Below are positions 24,351-35,100 of a stretch of DNA of 64,000 bases, one piece after another. Below the pieces are notes generated by a model, which saw only the letters and a program-made list of their open reading frames with translations, searched no databases and had not been told where the DNA came from. Within the stretch, counting starts at the first letter, position 1, and the number at the start of each line of letters is the position of its first letter. Origin of the DNA: Coenobita brevimanus (taxonomy: Eukaryota; Arthropoda; Malacostraca; Decapoda; Coenobitidae); assembly GCA_032717465.1 (NCBI GenBank), contig CM064655.1:18885835-18949834 (forward strand), written 5' to 3'. A program made the position numbers and the translations under genes.

Positions 24351-25109
24351 GCAGTGACTAAAAAAAACATGAAAAAACAGCCCTGGCTGGGCGAAAATGT
24401 AGAAGTGACAGTGGAAGGAAATGTGAAAGTGTGAAGGATGTAAGTGGTAGATTATCAACCCACAGGAATGAAGTAAGAACCAGATGGAAAGATTATTTTG
24501 AAAGTCTGATGAATGGGAATGGAGAGAGCAGAGCAGCCATAAACATGACTGGGTTTGGGAGTGTGCAGAAAGGGAATGTAGTGCCAGGAAACGAAACACT
24601 TGCAGAAGTGAAAAACACTGTGAAATGACTGAAAAATGGGAAAGCAGCTGGTGTTGATGAGGTGTATGAAGAGATGATTAAGTTTAGTGGAGAGAGCAGA
24701 ATGGAATGCCTGTTGGAGATATGTAGGAAGGCACGGATCAGTGAAACTGTGCCAGTAGAGTGGAAGAAGGCTGTGATTGTACCCCTGTAAAAAAATAAAG
24801 GGGAGTGAAGTGAGTGCAACTGTTCTTGTGGCATTAGTCTATTGAGTGTTGTAGGGAAGATATATGGAAGAATTATTATAATGAAAGTATGAGGGATATC
24901 AGAAGTCCTAGTGAGTGATGGACAGGGTGGCTTTAGGAGTGACAGAGGATGTGCCAATCAAATATTTGCGGTGAGACAGATGGTGGGGAAGGCTTGTGAG
25001 GTCTATAAGGTGTTTATGGCATTTATGGATCTGGAAAACTCATACAACAAAGTAAACTGAGAAGGTTTGCGGAAGGTTTTACATATGTATGATGTGGATG
25101 GTAAGCTGC
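24351..25109 (+). mobile_element. LINE D (RTE-like), 5' part, decayed
   Basis: Degenerate reverse transcriptase: 'NGKAAGVDEVYEEMIKFSGE', 'PVEWKKAVIVPL', 'GGFRSDRGCANQIFAVRQMV' and 'FMAFMDLENSYNKVN', interrupted by stops and shifts. It is related to family A but much more diverged. It breaks off at codon 'DVDGKLL', where a DNA transposon has inserted, and resumes at 28864. Confidence 0.8.
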
Positions 25110-25448
25110 TATAGTCCTTCCAAAATATTCAGATCATTTGGGCGTTGTCCCTCACGGGAGTTCCCCTTCGCGCTACGCTGCCGAATCTGTACCAGAACAC
25201 ACCTCTCTGTCTCATGTCAGCTTTTTGCTTCTAAATGAAATTTATTTACAGTATATATATATAAAATTCTCTAATAAGGCCATATAGTGTAAGACAGTGC
25301 CTAATGTTTTTAATAATAACAATGACTTTTTATAAATACCTTAACACTTGCCAACATTGCTTTCCAACGTTGTCACACTTGTAGGTGAGTCAGTGAGGGT
25401 AGGTCAGGTGTCAATCCGCAGGTCACTTCTCTCTGATCGCCATCAAAG

Positions 25449-25640
25449 ATGGAAGCACCTACCCCTACTACTCGCCCTCGTCTGCTCCACAGTCGAGAAA
25501 AAGAACTTATTTATATCTTAAATAAGTATTTTTTTAGAAGAGAAGGCAAACAGGGGACCTATAATTGATCCCTCAAAAGCTGTTGCTCGAACAGCAAAGG
25601 CCACCAACGTGAGTGAAGTAACAGAGAGAGAGAGAGACAG
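25449..25640 (+). pseudogene. N-terminal remnant of a DDE_3-like transposase
   Basis: Starts MEAPTPTTRPRLLHSREKEL and continues 'IYILNKYFFRREGKQGTYN'; after a one-base shift it reads 'DPSKAVARTAKATNVSEVTE'. The layout, a helix, then a 'R-T-A-x-A-T-x-V-S' segment, resembles the N-terminal HTH of arthropod Tc1/mariner-like proteins with a DDE_3 domain. The catalytic part is not present in this window, so the family call rests on the HTH pattern plus the TA-flanked inverted repeats. Confidence 0.55.
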
Positions 25641-25917
25641 ACAGACAGACAAAGTCAGGAGGCTTTTCCTCAAATTCTGATAATTCATAAAACCGTGTAG
25701 ACTCTTTCGTTTCGTTTTCATTTCGTTGTTGTTTCGTTTTTAAAGGCTCCAACATGCTTGCATGTGTCGGCCTTGGCCACCTAATGGCGGCTCTCCACGC
25801 TGCACGATCCATTGCAGCCTCCCTGTTCAGTTCCTTAACCCTAAGGTCACACTTAATGACCTCGTCCCATGTCTTTCTCGGTCTGCCCCTCATAACCCCA
25901 CCCCCAATATTAACACG

Positions 25918-27426
25918 TCACACCTTCCTCACCCAATTATCATCCCCCATCCTCTCCACATGTCCAAACCACCTCAATCTACCTCTCCTCATCACAACAC
26001 CAATACACTCCAGTCCCATCCTACCTCTCAACTCTTCCATTGTAAACCCAGCCCCTCCAGGCCTTGGACGCAGGGACACACTGCACATCCACCTAATCAT
26101 TTTCATTTCTGTACGTCTGAGCCGGCGAATGTCTTCCTCCTTCACTGCCCAGGTCTCACTGCCATACAGCATTACACTCCTAACACATGCTGCATACAAA
26201 GACCCCTTAGCACGTAGGGAGAGCCCTCTCAATGTCAGGAGAGGCAAGAGCTCCCTGAACTTCTTCCAACCACTTCTCACCCTAGCCACAGAGCTAGCTC
26301 CAGCCCCACCTCCAGCACACAACATGTCTCCCAAATAACAAAACTCTTGCACACACTCAAGAGATTCACCAGCAAGTTCAATCCTTTCACGTCTGACGAT
26401 CTCCACCTGCTCTCCCCAGCACGCTGTACACATAAAATCAGCATTATCTCGCAGTCTACCTCTGATACCACTACATCTCTTATGCACCCATTTATCACAC
26501 ACACCACACAAGATGGAATCACTTCCCACGCCCTTGTGGCAAACTGCACATGGCCACTCTCCCTCGTCTTTGACAGTACTGCCACCAACCCTAGATATCA
26601 TCACTTTTGTTTTATCTGCATTTACTCTTAAACCCTTTTGCCCCATACCATCTCTCCACTTCCTAAACCTTTCCTCCGCCTCCCTTTCATTCTCTGCAAT
26701 CAACACCAAATCATCAGCATACAACAACTCCCACGGGAGTCCGTTTCTAAAGTCACGTGAAAGGGCTTCAAGTACCATGATAAACAACATGGGACTCAAG
26801 ACTGATCCCTGATGCACACCAACATTCATGGAAAACTCATCACTCAAATCTCCATTCACTCTCACCTGGGTGTGAGCACCCATATACATGGCCATAACCA
26901 CCCTAACCAGCCACTCCTCCAAGCCAAGCTTTCTCATTGCCCACTTCACCACCTCTCTAGGGACTCTGTCAAAGGCCTTTTCCAAATCAACAAAAACAAA
27001 ATAAAGATCCCTTCTCCTACCAATATATTTTTCCTGAAGCTGTCGAACAATGAATATGGCATCAGTGGTCCCCCTACCTGGCATAAACCCAAACTGCATC
27101 TCATCAATATTCACTCTTTCTCTAATCATACCTTCTAAAACTCTCTCCATTACCTTCATTATCTGATCTAAAAGCTTTATACCTCTATAATTTCCTCTTT
27201 CCAGGGCATCACCCTTCCCTTTATACACATTTACAATTACACTCTTCAGCCAATCATCTGGGACAACACACTCATAAATAATCCTATTTATCAGGTCATT
27301 GACTAAACTCACCCCTATATCGCCTGAGGCCTTCAACATTTCGGCAGTCAACCCAGACACACCTGCTGCCTTCCCCACCCTCATCCTGCCTAGTGCCTCA
27401 CTCACAGTAGCAGTATCAAAGGCCAA
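25918..27426 (-). pseudogene. LINE C reverse transcriptase with embedded zinc finger (502-codon open frame)
   Basis: RT motifs in order: 'GKAAGVSGLTAEMLKASGDI', 'YRGIKLLDQIMKVMERVLEG', 'MQFGFMPGRGTTDAIFIVRQ', 'FVFVDLEKAFDRVPREVVKW', 'GVHQGSVLSPMLFIMVLEAL' and catalytic 'ELLYADDLVLIAENERE'. After 'GLRVNADKTKVMISRVGGS' comes a Cys/His cluster, CAVCHKGVGSDSILCGVCDK, then WVHKRC and FMCTACWGE. The spacing (C-x2-C, C-x2-C, H-x2-C, C-x2-C) fits a PHD/C4HC3-type zinc finger. The frame then resumes with 'FCYLGDMLCAGGGAGASSVA' and ends in 'LRWFGHVERMGDDN'. The frame is open, but a stop upstream breaks the full polyprotein. Expression is unknown. Confidence 0.85.
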
Positions 27427-28040
27427 GGGCCAGACACTGGATCTGCTGGCTCCAAACCTTCCCTGTCCCAGTCAAACTCCTCATTCAACAACCGGTTATA
27501 ATGCTCTCTTCATGCATCTTTAATATCCTCACTGTTCACCACTACCCTTCCTTCATCATTCTTCACACACTGCTCACCTATGATATCCCGATTATCCCTT
27601 TTCACCTGACCTGCCACCCTAAATATATTTTTCCTTTCCCCATGATTTAGGTTATCAGATAATTGTCTCTGTGACTCAGACTTTGCTCTGTATACCTCTC
27701 TCCTAGCCCTATGCTTGGCAGCCAAATATTCCTCTTTGCTACCACCCTTCTTCCATTCCCGGAAAAGCCTTCTTTTCTCCTTAATTGCAGCTTCTACATC
27801 CTCATCCCACTACCAAGTTACTTTATGTCTTGGTGGTCCTCTTGTCCAGCCGCATGTTACATCAGTAACTCTCAAGAAATTGTTCTTGAGGGCTCTGTAC
27901 TGTTCATTAACGCCTCTGTCTACAGCTCCCTGTTCAGCCACCACTCTCCTCAACTCGCTATAGAAGGCATCCCTTACTACTTGGTTTTTCAGCTTCCATA
28001 TTTTCCTCCTAGGTACATAAGTCCTCTTTTTCATCACTTG

Positions 28041-28616
28041 TTATTTAAGCACCATATCACAAATCAATAGTTTGTGCTGCTGCACACACTCCTCACTTCC
28101 TATAACTTTAACATCCCTCACTAACCTCCTATCGGCCCTCCTAACCAGAAAATAATCTATCTGACTGCTATTTCCCCCAGAGTCATACTTAATTAACCTA
28201 CTGTCTCTTTTCCTAAAATATGTGTTGCACACAATCATGTCCGTTGCCTCCCCAAACTTGAGTATCCTTTCCCCTTCTGCATTCCTTAGACCATATGCAC
28301 ATCCCCCATGCACTCCTTCATAACCTTGTGCAGCTTCACCTACATGACCATTTAAGTCCCCTTCCAAAATCACTATCTCATCATCCCGCATACCACCCAC
28401 TACACGTATTAAATCATCCCAAAATCTATCTTTCTCTGATTCATCCAATCCTGTCTGTGGAGCATATGCCGATATAATCACAGCTATCTTTCTTCCCAAC
28501 AGAATTTTCACTACCAATATCCTATCGCTTAATCTCAAAACATTCATAACATATTCCACCCATTTCTCCGCAGCCATCACACCAACACCTCCATATCCGT
28601 CTGTCCCCCCTGCCAA
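28041..28616 (-). pseudogene. LINE C APE-type endonuclease domain
   Basis: An apurinic-endonuclease-like domain that nicks target DNA to start reverse transcription. Visible motifs are 'AVIISAYAPQTGLDES', 'IVILEGDLNGHVGEAAQGYE', 'MIVCNTYFRKRDSRLIKYDS' and 'SQIDYFLVRRADRRLV'. The usual SDHH near the end reads 'CVQQHKLLICDM', so the canonical aspartate-histidine pair is altered. The N-terminal part is missing before 'MAGGTDGYGGVGVMAAEKWV'. It lies immediately upstream of the linker and RT on the same strand. Confidence 0.82.
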
Positions 28617-28863
28617 AACAACTTATAGCAACAGTCCTTCCCAACAATCTTTCTGGCTGAAATAAATCTCTATAAAATGTTGATATTATATGCAGAGGGA
28701 GAGAGAGAGAGAGAGGGAGAGGGAGAGGTAGTAAGCTGGGGGTGAGGGTTAACCCGTCTCTAATCCGATATTTGGCCCAGTAGAAACTGTGGCAACGTCG
28801 CACATAGGGGAACTCCTGTGAGGGACAACGCCTAAACGATCTGGATATTTTGGAAGGACTATA

Positions 28864-30106
28864 GGTGCCATTAAGAGTTTTTATGATGGTAATGAGGCAT
28901 ATGTAAGAGTAATTGGGCATCTAAGTAAATGGTTCACATTCAGTGTGGGCATGGAGTAAGGTTGTGTGATGTCCCCATGGTTGTTCAGTATATGTGTGGA
29001 TGGGGTGATGAGAGAAGTAAAAACATGAGTAATGGAGAGAGGGATGATGTTGGTAATGAATGGTGGTGTATGGAATATCTCAAATTTTATGTATGTTGAT
29101 GATGCAGTATTACTTGCAAATACCAGACAAGAGCTTGGTAGACTAGTGCAGAGTTTTGTAGATGTCTGTGAACATCGTGCCTTGAGAGTAGATGTAGAAA
29201 AGAGTATGGTGATTGTTATTGAGAGAGAAGGTGACTCCCAGTGTGATGTTCCAGTCAGTGGAGAGAGAGACTGGAATTAGTGAGGGAGTTCAAATACCTA
29301 GTTACAGTAATAGAAAAGAGGAAAGTGTGCAAAGGTTATGGCAAGTAGAATGACACAAGGAAGGAAAGTAGCTGGTACTATGAAGGCCTTGATAAGAAAC
29401 AAAGGCTTGAGTGTTGCACCAGTGCAAGGCTTACATGAAGGAGTGTTAGTGTCAGCCTTAATATATGTGTGTTATTATGGCATGAAAATGAAGTCAGGAG
29501 TAATAGCAGAGGAGATGGGACTGTTGAGGAATGTATGTGGAGTACAGAGAGTGGATAGGATATAGAATATTGTGATTCGTGAAAGATGCAGAGTGAGGAA
29601 GTTGGTGGACACCAGAATTGAAGAGAGAGTACTGAGATGGTATGGCCATGTGGAGAGAAAGGATGACAATAGAGTTGTGAAAAAGGTATATATGAGTGAA
29701 TTAGAAGGAGGGAGGAGGAGAGGTAGGCCAAGAAGAAGGTGTAGAGATATGGTGGATGAGTGTTTGAGGAAGAGAGGTATGGATATTGTTGAGGTGACGG
29801 GGCTGACAAGAAATTGAGCTGGCTTGATGGATTTTGTGCATAGAAGCGCATGATCAGGGATTTGGTACCCATTTTTAATGTGACAGCGTTTGGATTGACT
29901 CAGTTGGATAGGTATATATGAAGCTACAGTATGTATTGAAACCTTTTGGCCTGTCCTATGGAGCCAGGATTTTTGTGGGCTTACAGTAAATGATGAGTGA
30001 ATGGAAGCGTGGCCTGTTGAATTGGGCAAACTGTGGCTGTCTGGACGTTGCTGCTTCTCATCCCACCCTAGGGTGGGAAAAGATGATGATGATGATGATG
30101 ATGATA
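28864..30106 (+). mobile_element. LINE D (RTE-like), 3' part, decayed
   Basis: Continues LINE D after the transposon: 'GAIKSFYDGNEAYVRVIGHL', 'GCVMSPWLFSICVDGVMREV', catalytic-box 'FMYVDDAVLLANTRQELGRL', and 'LRWYGHVERKDDNRVVKKVY' (29572-29817 open frame). Stops occur throughout. The 3' end runs to 'CACCCTAGGGTGGGAAAAG' and a (GAT)n tail at 30081-30106. Trinucleotide tails are common in RTE-type LINEs. Confidence 0.8.
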
Positions 30107-30118
30107 ATATATATCACA

Positions 30119-30203
<85 letters not shown>
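30119..30203. repeat. (AC)n microsatellite
   Basis: About 85 bp of uninterrupted AC/CA dinucleotides immediately after the LINE D tail. Confidence 0.97.
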
Positions 30204-30205
<2 letters not shown>

Positions 30206-30293
30206 ATGTATATATGCATATAAACTGTATATAATATGATATCAGTATTTACAGGGTATTTGAAATTAATACCAGCCTAATATTTCTTTACAG

Positions 30294-30412
30294 CAACGCC
30301 TCATATGTCTAGTCTCTCAACCTTCTTCCTCGTGTTTGAGTTTTGTGAGCATGATCTGGCTGGCTTGCTGTCTAATGTGAATGTCAAATTCAACTTAGGG
30401 GAAATAAAAAAG
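30294..30412 (+). CDS. Cdk9: Internal exon of cyclin-dependent kinase 9 (P-TEFb catalytic subunit)
   Basis: CDK9 with cyclin T phosphorylates the RNA polymerase II C-terminal domain and pause factors to release paused polymerase in the nucleus. This 119-bp exon is preceded by a pyrimidine-rich tract and CAG ('TATTTCTTTACAG') and followed by GTAAGG. It encodes 39 complete residues beginning T-P-H, after a split codon whose last two bases (CA) would complete alanine. The reading contains 'FFLVFEFCEHDLAGLLSNV' and 'NVKFNLGEIKK'. This is the CDK9 hinge and helix D/E region of the kinase domain, just before the HRD catalytic loop. CDK12/13 read differently here (HDLMGLL). There are no stops. The flanking exons were not found in the window, so introns must be long and full of transposons. 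Confidence 0.87.
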
Positions 30413-31043
30413 GTAAGGAATTTCTGAAAATAGAGTTGACTATTTCAGTGTAATTTTTATCTCTATTTTTGTTGGTTTAACAAAGTGGAGGGGGTGCAGA
30501 ATTAACTGCGGAAAAGAAAAACAGGAAATTAGGGTAATAACAAACAGAGTGCTGAGCAAAATGGTTCTTACATCCACTCACTTATCTTCTAAATCATTAG
30601 AACTCATAGTGTCATTGCAGGGACTACTGTTGTTAGCAGATTTTTTTTTTTTTTTCCTCAAGCTTCTCCCCTTCAGAGAAAACAGTTGACACTGGTGCTT
30701 GTATTTGGCTACAGATCAGTGTCAAGTGTTGGTTGCTTTTGATACAAGGAATTGATTCCTAGAATGAAGGAGAGATAATTGAACTTTTGTTTCCAGTAAT
30801 ATCTTCGGCTTCATTTGAGATAAAACCATTACATTCACATTCAGGTTAGAAAAACGATATCTTTGTCATGTGCTTCATTATAGATATTTTGTCAATACAG
30901 TTATATTGGTTTGTAGTTCTGTGTGTTCTATACTGTTTGGTAGTTCTGTATGTTTTATACTACTTGGTAGTTTTGTATGTTTTATACTGCTTGGTAGTTC
31001 TGTATGTAATACAGTAGTTAAGAAAAACTGTTTGTATAGTGGG
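30413..31043 (+). other. CDK9 intron sequence with a 27-bp minisatellite
   Basis: Starts at the GTAAGG donor. No further exon was seen. 30908-31012 contains about four units of ~27 bp around 'TTGGTAGTTCTGTATG'. A poly-T run lies at 30642-30656. It is interrupted at 31045 by an RTE insertion. Confidence 0.6.
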
Positions 31044-31044
31044 A

Positions 31045-31672
31045 GAATGTGAGTGCATTCAAGTACTTGGGTAGTGTGATGAGTAAGGATGGAACTTTGG
31101 GGGATGAAGTACGTGAAAGGGTACAGCAGGGAAGAAAGGTTGTTGGTACACTGAAAGCAGTGATGAGAAATAGGGAGGTGAGTATGGAAGTTAAGAAGTC
31201 ACTGCATGATGGTATTGTGATCCCTACCCTGACGTATGGAAGCGAGGCGTGGACCTTGCAAGAGGGGAACAAGTCAAGAGTGAGAGCAGTGGAAATGAGT
31301 TACTTGAGAGGAGCAATGGAGTGACGTGGAGGGACAGGTTGACGAATGAAGAAGTGAAGGAACGTTGTGGGGTAGATGTGGATGTGGTTGAAAAGATTAG
31401 GAGAAATACACTGAGGTGGTTTGGACATGTGGAGAGAATGGAGAATGAAAGACTGACTAAGAGGGTGTATGTAGGTGAGGTGGAGGGAGGGAGAGGGAGG
31501 GGTAGACCGAGGATGAGGTGGAGGGATGGAGTTGAGAGGTATATGAGAGAGGGGGGGGTGAGTTGGGGGGAGGGGAGTCAAATGGTGGGTGACAGAGTGA
31601 CTTGGAGGCGTTTTGTCTGCGGCCACCCTTTGCGGGATTAGGGCGTCGGGCTATAGATAGATAGATAGATAG
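31045..31672 (+). mobile_element. RTE-like LINE 3' fragment in the CDK9 intron, with target duplication
   Basis: A 5'-truncated family A copy starting 'AATGTGAGTGCATTCAAGTA' and ending 'GGGCGTCGGGCTATAGATAG'. The flanking TAGTGGGAG occurs before (31036-31044) and after the (TAGA)n tail (~31671-31679), a target-site duplication. Coding is broken by a small deletion at 'LRGAMEURE' position (~31316) and continues in a second frame to 'RRFVCGHPLRD'. It is closest to the copy at 10237. Confidence 0.87.
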
Positions 31673-31679
31673 TGGGAGG

Positions 31680-32124
31680 AAAAGGCAAGGTACCAAGGTA
31701 AAATTTAATTTGTTTTGGGGTTTTGCAATGATTTTGTATTGAATGTCATTCCCAGTACTGCTGTGTAGTTTAGTTAGCCCAGTGAACAAGCCAGTTTATG
31801 TGGCTAATTTATGCTTTTTCTGTACATCATTTTTCATAATCATCATTTTAATGGCCTCATTTTGCATAGTCATCCCTTAACATCCGCATTTATAACATAC
31901 TCGGTTTTAAATATCCACGGATGGATATAACATACACAGTTTTAAATATCCATAGGTGGATACAGTACCGGGGTCGGATTCACTAAAGCATTTTATCTTG
32001 TTGAACTCTGCTGACATTGTTCACTGCAAATGTACCATTATCCCAGGCACAGTTCATGGCTGTTTTAGTGATGGCATTATCCAGCAAATCAAATATAACA
32101 CTCTTCCTTTTGGCCACTTCATTT
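31680..32124. other. Unassigned interval, probably intron
   Basis: No exon recognised. Two related ~40-bp units around 'GGTTTTAAATATCCACGG' lie at 31905-31965. 'CCGGGGTCGGATTCACTAAA' at 31968 resembles a transposon terminus. Confidence 0.55.
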
Positions 32125-35100
32125 GTTCTGTCTATCTATTGCCAGACGCCTTAATTCCATAAGGGGTAGCCACAAACAAATCGCCTCCGTGTTGCCCTGT
32201 CACCCGCCATTTCACTGCCCTGCTCCCAGCTCACACCCTCTCTCTCGCATACCTCTCCACTCCATCCCTCCACCTTATGCTTGGCCTCCCCCTCCCTCTC
32301 CCCCCCTCCGCCTCACTCACATACACTCTCCTCGTTAGTATCTTACTCTCCATCCTCTCCACATGGCCAAACCACCTCAGTGTGCGTTTCCTAACTCTTC
32401 CTATCACATCCACATTCACGCCACAACGATCCTTCACTTCCTTTTTGTCAATCTGTCTCTCCATGCGACTCCACAGGTTCCTCTCAAATAACTCATTTCC
32501 ACTGCTCTCACTCCTGACTTGTGTCCCTCCAACAAGGTCCAAGCTTCACTTCCATACGTTAGAGTTGGTATCACAATACTGTCATGTAGTAACTTTTTCA
32601 CTTCCATGCCCACATCCCTGTTTCTTATCACTGCTTTCAAGGATCCAGCAACCTTTCTTCCTTGTAGTACCATTTCAAGCACTTCACCCTCCAAACTTCC
32701 ATCCCTACTCATCACACTACCCAAGTACTTAAAAGCACTCACATTCTCCATTTCCTCCCCATCCAGTCTCACTGTACATTCATAAACTTCACTTCTCTCG
32801 AAGACCATAATTTTACTCTTCCCTACATTCACCTTTGGATTCCATTTCTTACACACTTTCCCAAACTCATCCACCAAGCCATGTAGCTCCCCTTTGTCTT
32901 CACTTAACAACACAGTATCATCTGCAAACAACAGTACAGAGAATTTCCAAACACCACCCTCTCTGACTAGGGCTGCTCTAATATCCACTGCCCTACCTTG
33001 TATCTCTTTTATAACCCCATACATATTCAGATTAAACAACCATGGAGACATGACACATCCTTGTTTCAATCCAACCTTCAAATAGAAAAATTCACTCAGT
33101 TCACTATCCACACGCACTGCAGCCTTAGCACCCTCATACATATTCTTCATGGCATTCAACAGTGTCCCATCTACTCCATATATTCTTAATGCTTTCCATA
33201 ATCCTTGTCTATCCACCCTGTCATATGTTTTCTCCAAATCCATGAAGGCTGCATACAACTTCTTTCCATTCTCTAGAAACTCTTCCACTAAATATCTAAG
33301 AATGAATATCTGATCTATACAACCTCTTCCCTTCCTAAAACCTCCCTGTTCTTCTCCAATTAATTCCTCTGTTATTTCCCTAACTCTTTCAGTAAGTATC
33401 CTACCATATACTTTTCCTATTACACTAAGAAGACAGATGCCCCGATGATTACCACATACTCCTTTTTCCCTTTTTCCATTGTACAGGGGAATACAGTAAT
33501 CCCTGTACTGTCCGGACACCCACTATCCGGACTCCCCACTTACCAGACATTTTGGGCCTGGGACTTCGTAACCCCCAAATTGCCCCCAAAACGCAAAAAA
33601 TTCCAAAAAATCTGAATTTTTTTCCCCCTGTAATTTGAACTTGGCGCATGGCACGGACCAGCTGTGTTTTGGTGCATAGTTCCGCTGACTTCCGCTAGAG
33701 CACCCCTGCATCCTTCCCACTTCCCGCCCGTCATTCTTTGTGAGTGCACGCTCGACACCCTGGTCTCCCACGTGGTCACTTTTGTGGTGGTGCTCTACCT
33801 CCTGTAGGTTCTCTTGTTCCTTTTCTGCCTCTTCTTTGTGTGTGTGATGATGGCCCCACTGCCTGAGAAGAGGAAATGAGTGGTTTTGACTCTGGAGAAG
33901 AAGAAGGAGATATTGGACAAGGTTGACGTAGGATGGTTGATGTCACACATCCTCCGCGAATTCAACCTGGCCCACACTACATTGTTTGATATCAAGAGAT
34001 CCCGTGACAAACTCATCCTGTACATGGCTGAATTCTCATTGAAACGCAATGTGGAGAGGAAGATAATGTTTACTCCCCAGTATGCAGAAATCGACTGCTC
34101 CACACTTATATAGTATCGTCAACAGCATGCAGCTGGTGTGCTGGTGCTAGGTGCTATGCATGTCCAGTAGGGAGTTAGATGTTTTTCTGATTTAGGCTAG
34201 GTTAGGGTCCATAAGTACCAGTCCAGGAGCCAGGGACTTGTTGTAAGTACCCAAAATGTTTTTCCATACTCACCTCTAATACCCCATTCTCTGGTTCCTT
34301 TGCATTTATTTTACTCTTTTATGTCCCCTGTTGGTGTGAATAGGGTCTTAAATAGGTGCTATGCATGTTCAGTAGGGAGTTATGTAGGTGTTTTTCCGAG
34401 TTAGGCTAGGTTAGGGTCCATAAGTACCAATCCAGGAGGCAGGGGCCCACTATCCGGATGGACTCACTTTCTGGACATGCCTTTGGCTCTGTTACATCAA
34501 ATAATGGAGGGATTACTCTAATTATACCTGACGTCCAATCGTCCTTGACTCTACCTTCCTCCCAGGCCAATCTGCATGTCTTCCACATCCATTCTACTAC
34601 TATCTATCCCCCATGCTTCAGCATTTCACCACACACTCCATCAATTCCTTTGGCTTTCCTCATTTTAACTTTCTTCATCGCTTCCACAACTTCCATCCTA
34701 CTGATTTCTTCCTATCTTCTCACATACTGCCGTCGCCCAGCCACTTATACTCGCATTACTTTCATTCTCTGTGTTCAACAATTCGTTAAAGTGTTCTCTC
34801 CATCTGCTCACTTTTTCCTCCCTTGTCCACTAGTAATCTACCATTTGTATCTTTCACTCCCCAACTAACATCTTTGGCACCTTGTCTAACTCTCTTTATC
34901 TCTTTCCGGAACATTTTCTTACATTCCCTCCACTTTACACTCAAATTCCTTCCAAATTCCTCATCCACTCTCTTCTTACTCTCTCTTACTAATCTTTTCA
35001 CCACTCTCTTCCTCTCTACATGCAACTCTCTCCTCCGTCTCTCAACTTCTTCCACGCCCCTGTTTCTCATCCGCTCTTTGTATGCTTTCTTCTTTTGTGC

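Larger units (their letters stand above)
25744..28640 (-). mobile_element. LINE C (RTE-like) with endonuclease, RT and PHD-like finger
   Basis: Nearly full-length coding region on the minus strand: endonuclease (28041-28616), linker (27510-28037, with one stop at 'HKVTW' then '*WDEDVEAAIKEKRRLFREW') and RT (25918-27426). The 3' end is an A-rich 'AAAACGAAACAACAACG' type tail. It was inserted inside the DNA transposon at 25112-28861. Other copies lie at 18860 and 23642. Confidence 0.87.
25112..28861 (+). mobile_element. TA-flanked DDE-type DNA transposon with nested LINE C
   Basis: Terminal inverted repeats of about 55 bp: 'TAGTCCTTCCAAAATATTCA' at the left, and the inverse of 'TAGTCCTTCCAAAATATCCA' at the right, continuing through 'GGCGTTGTCCCTCAC'. 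TA flanks it on both sides, and removing it reconnects LINE D. An N-terminal transposase remnant lies at 25449-25640. The rest of the coding region is absent. LINE C occupies about 25744-28640. The remaining right part (28641-28780) includes a (GA)n run and no gene. Confidence 0.85.

Noticed and set aside
30413..32124. The next CDK9 exon (HRDMKAAN region) downstream
   Set aside because: I looked for the HRD and DFG coding patterns in the non-repeat parts of the window and did not find them.
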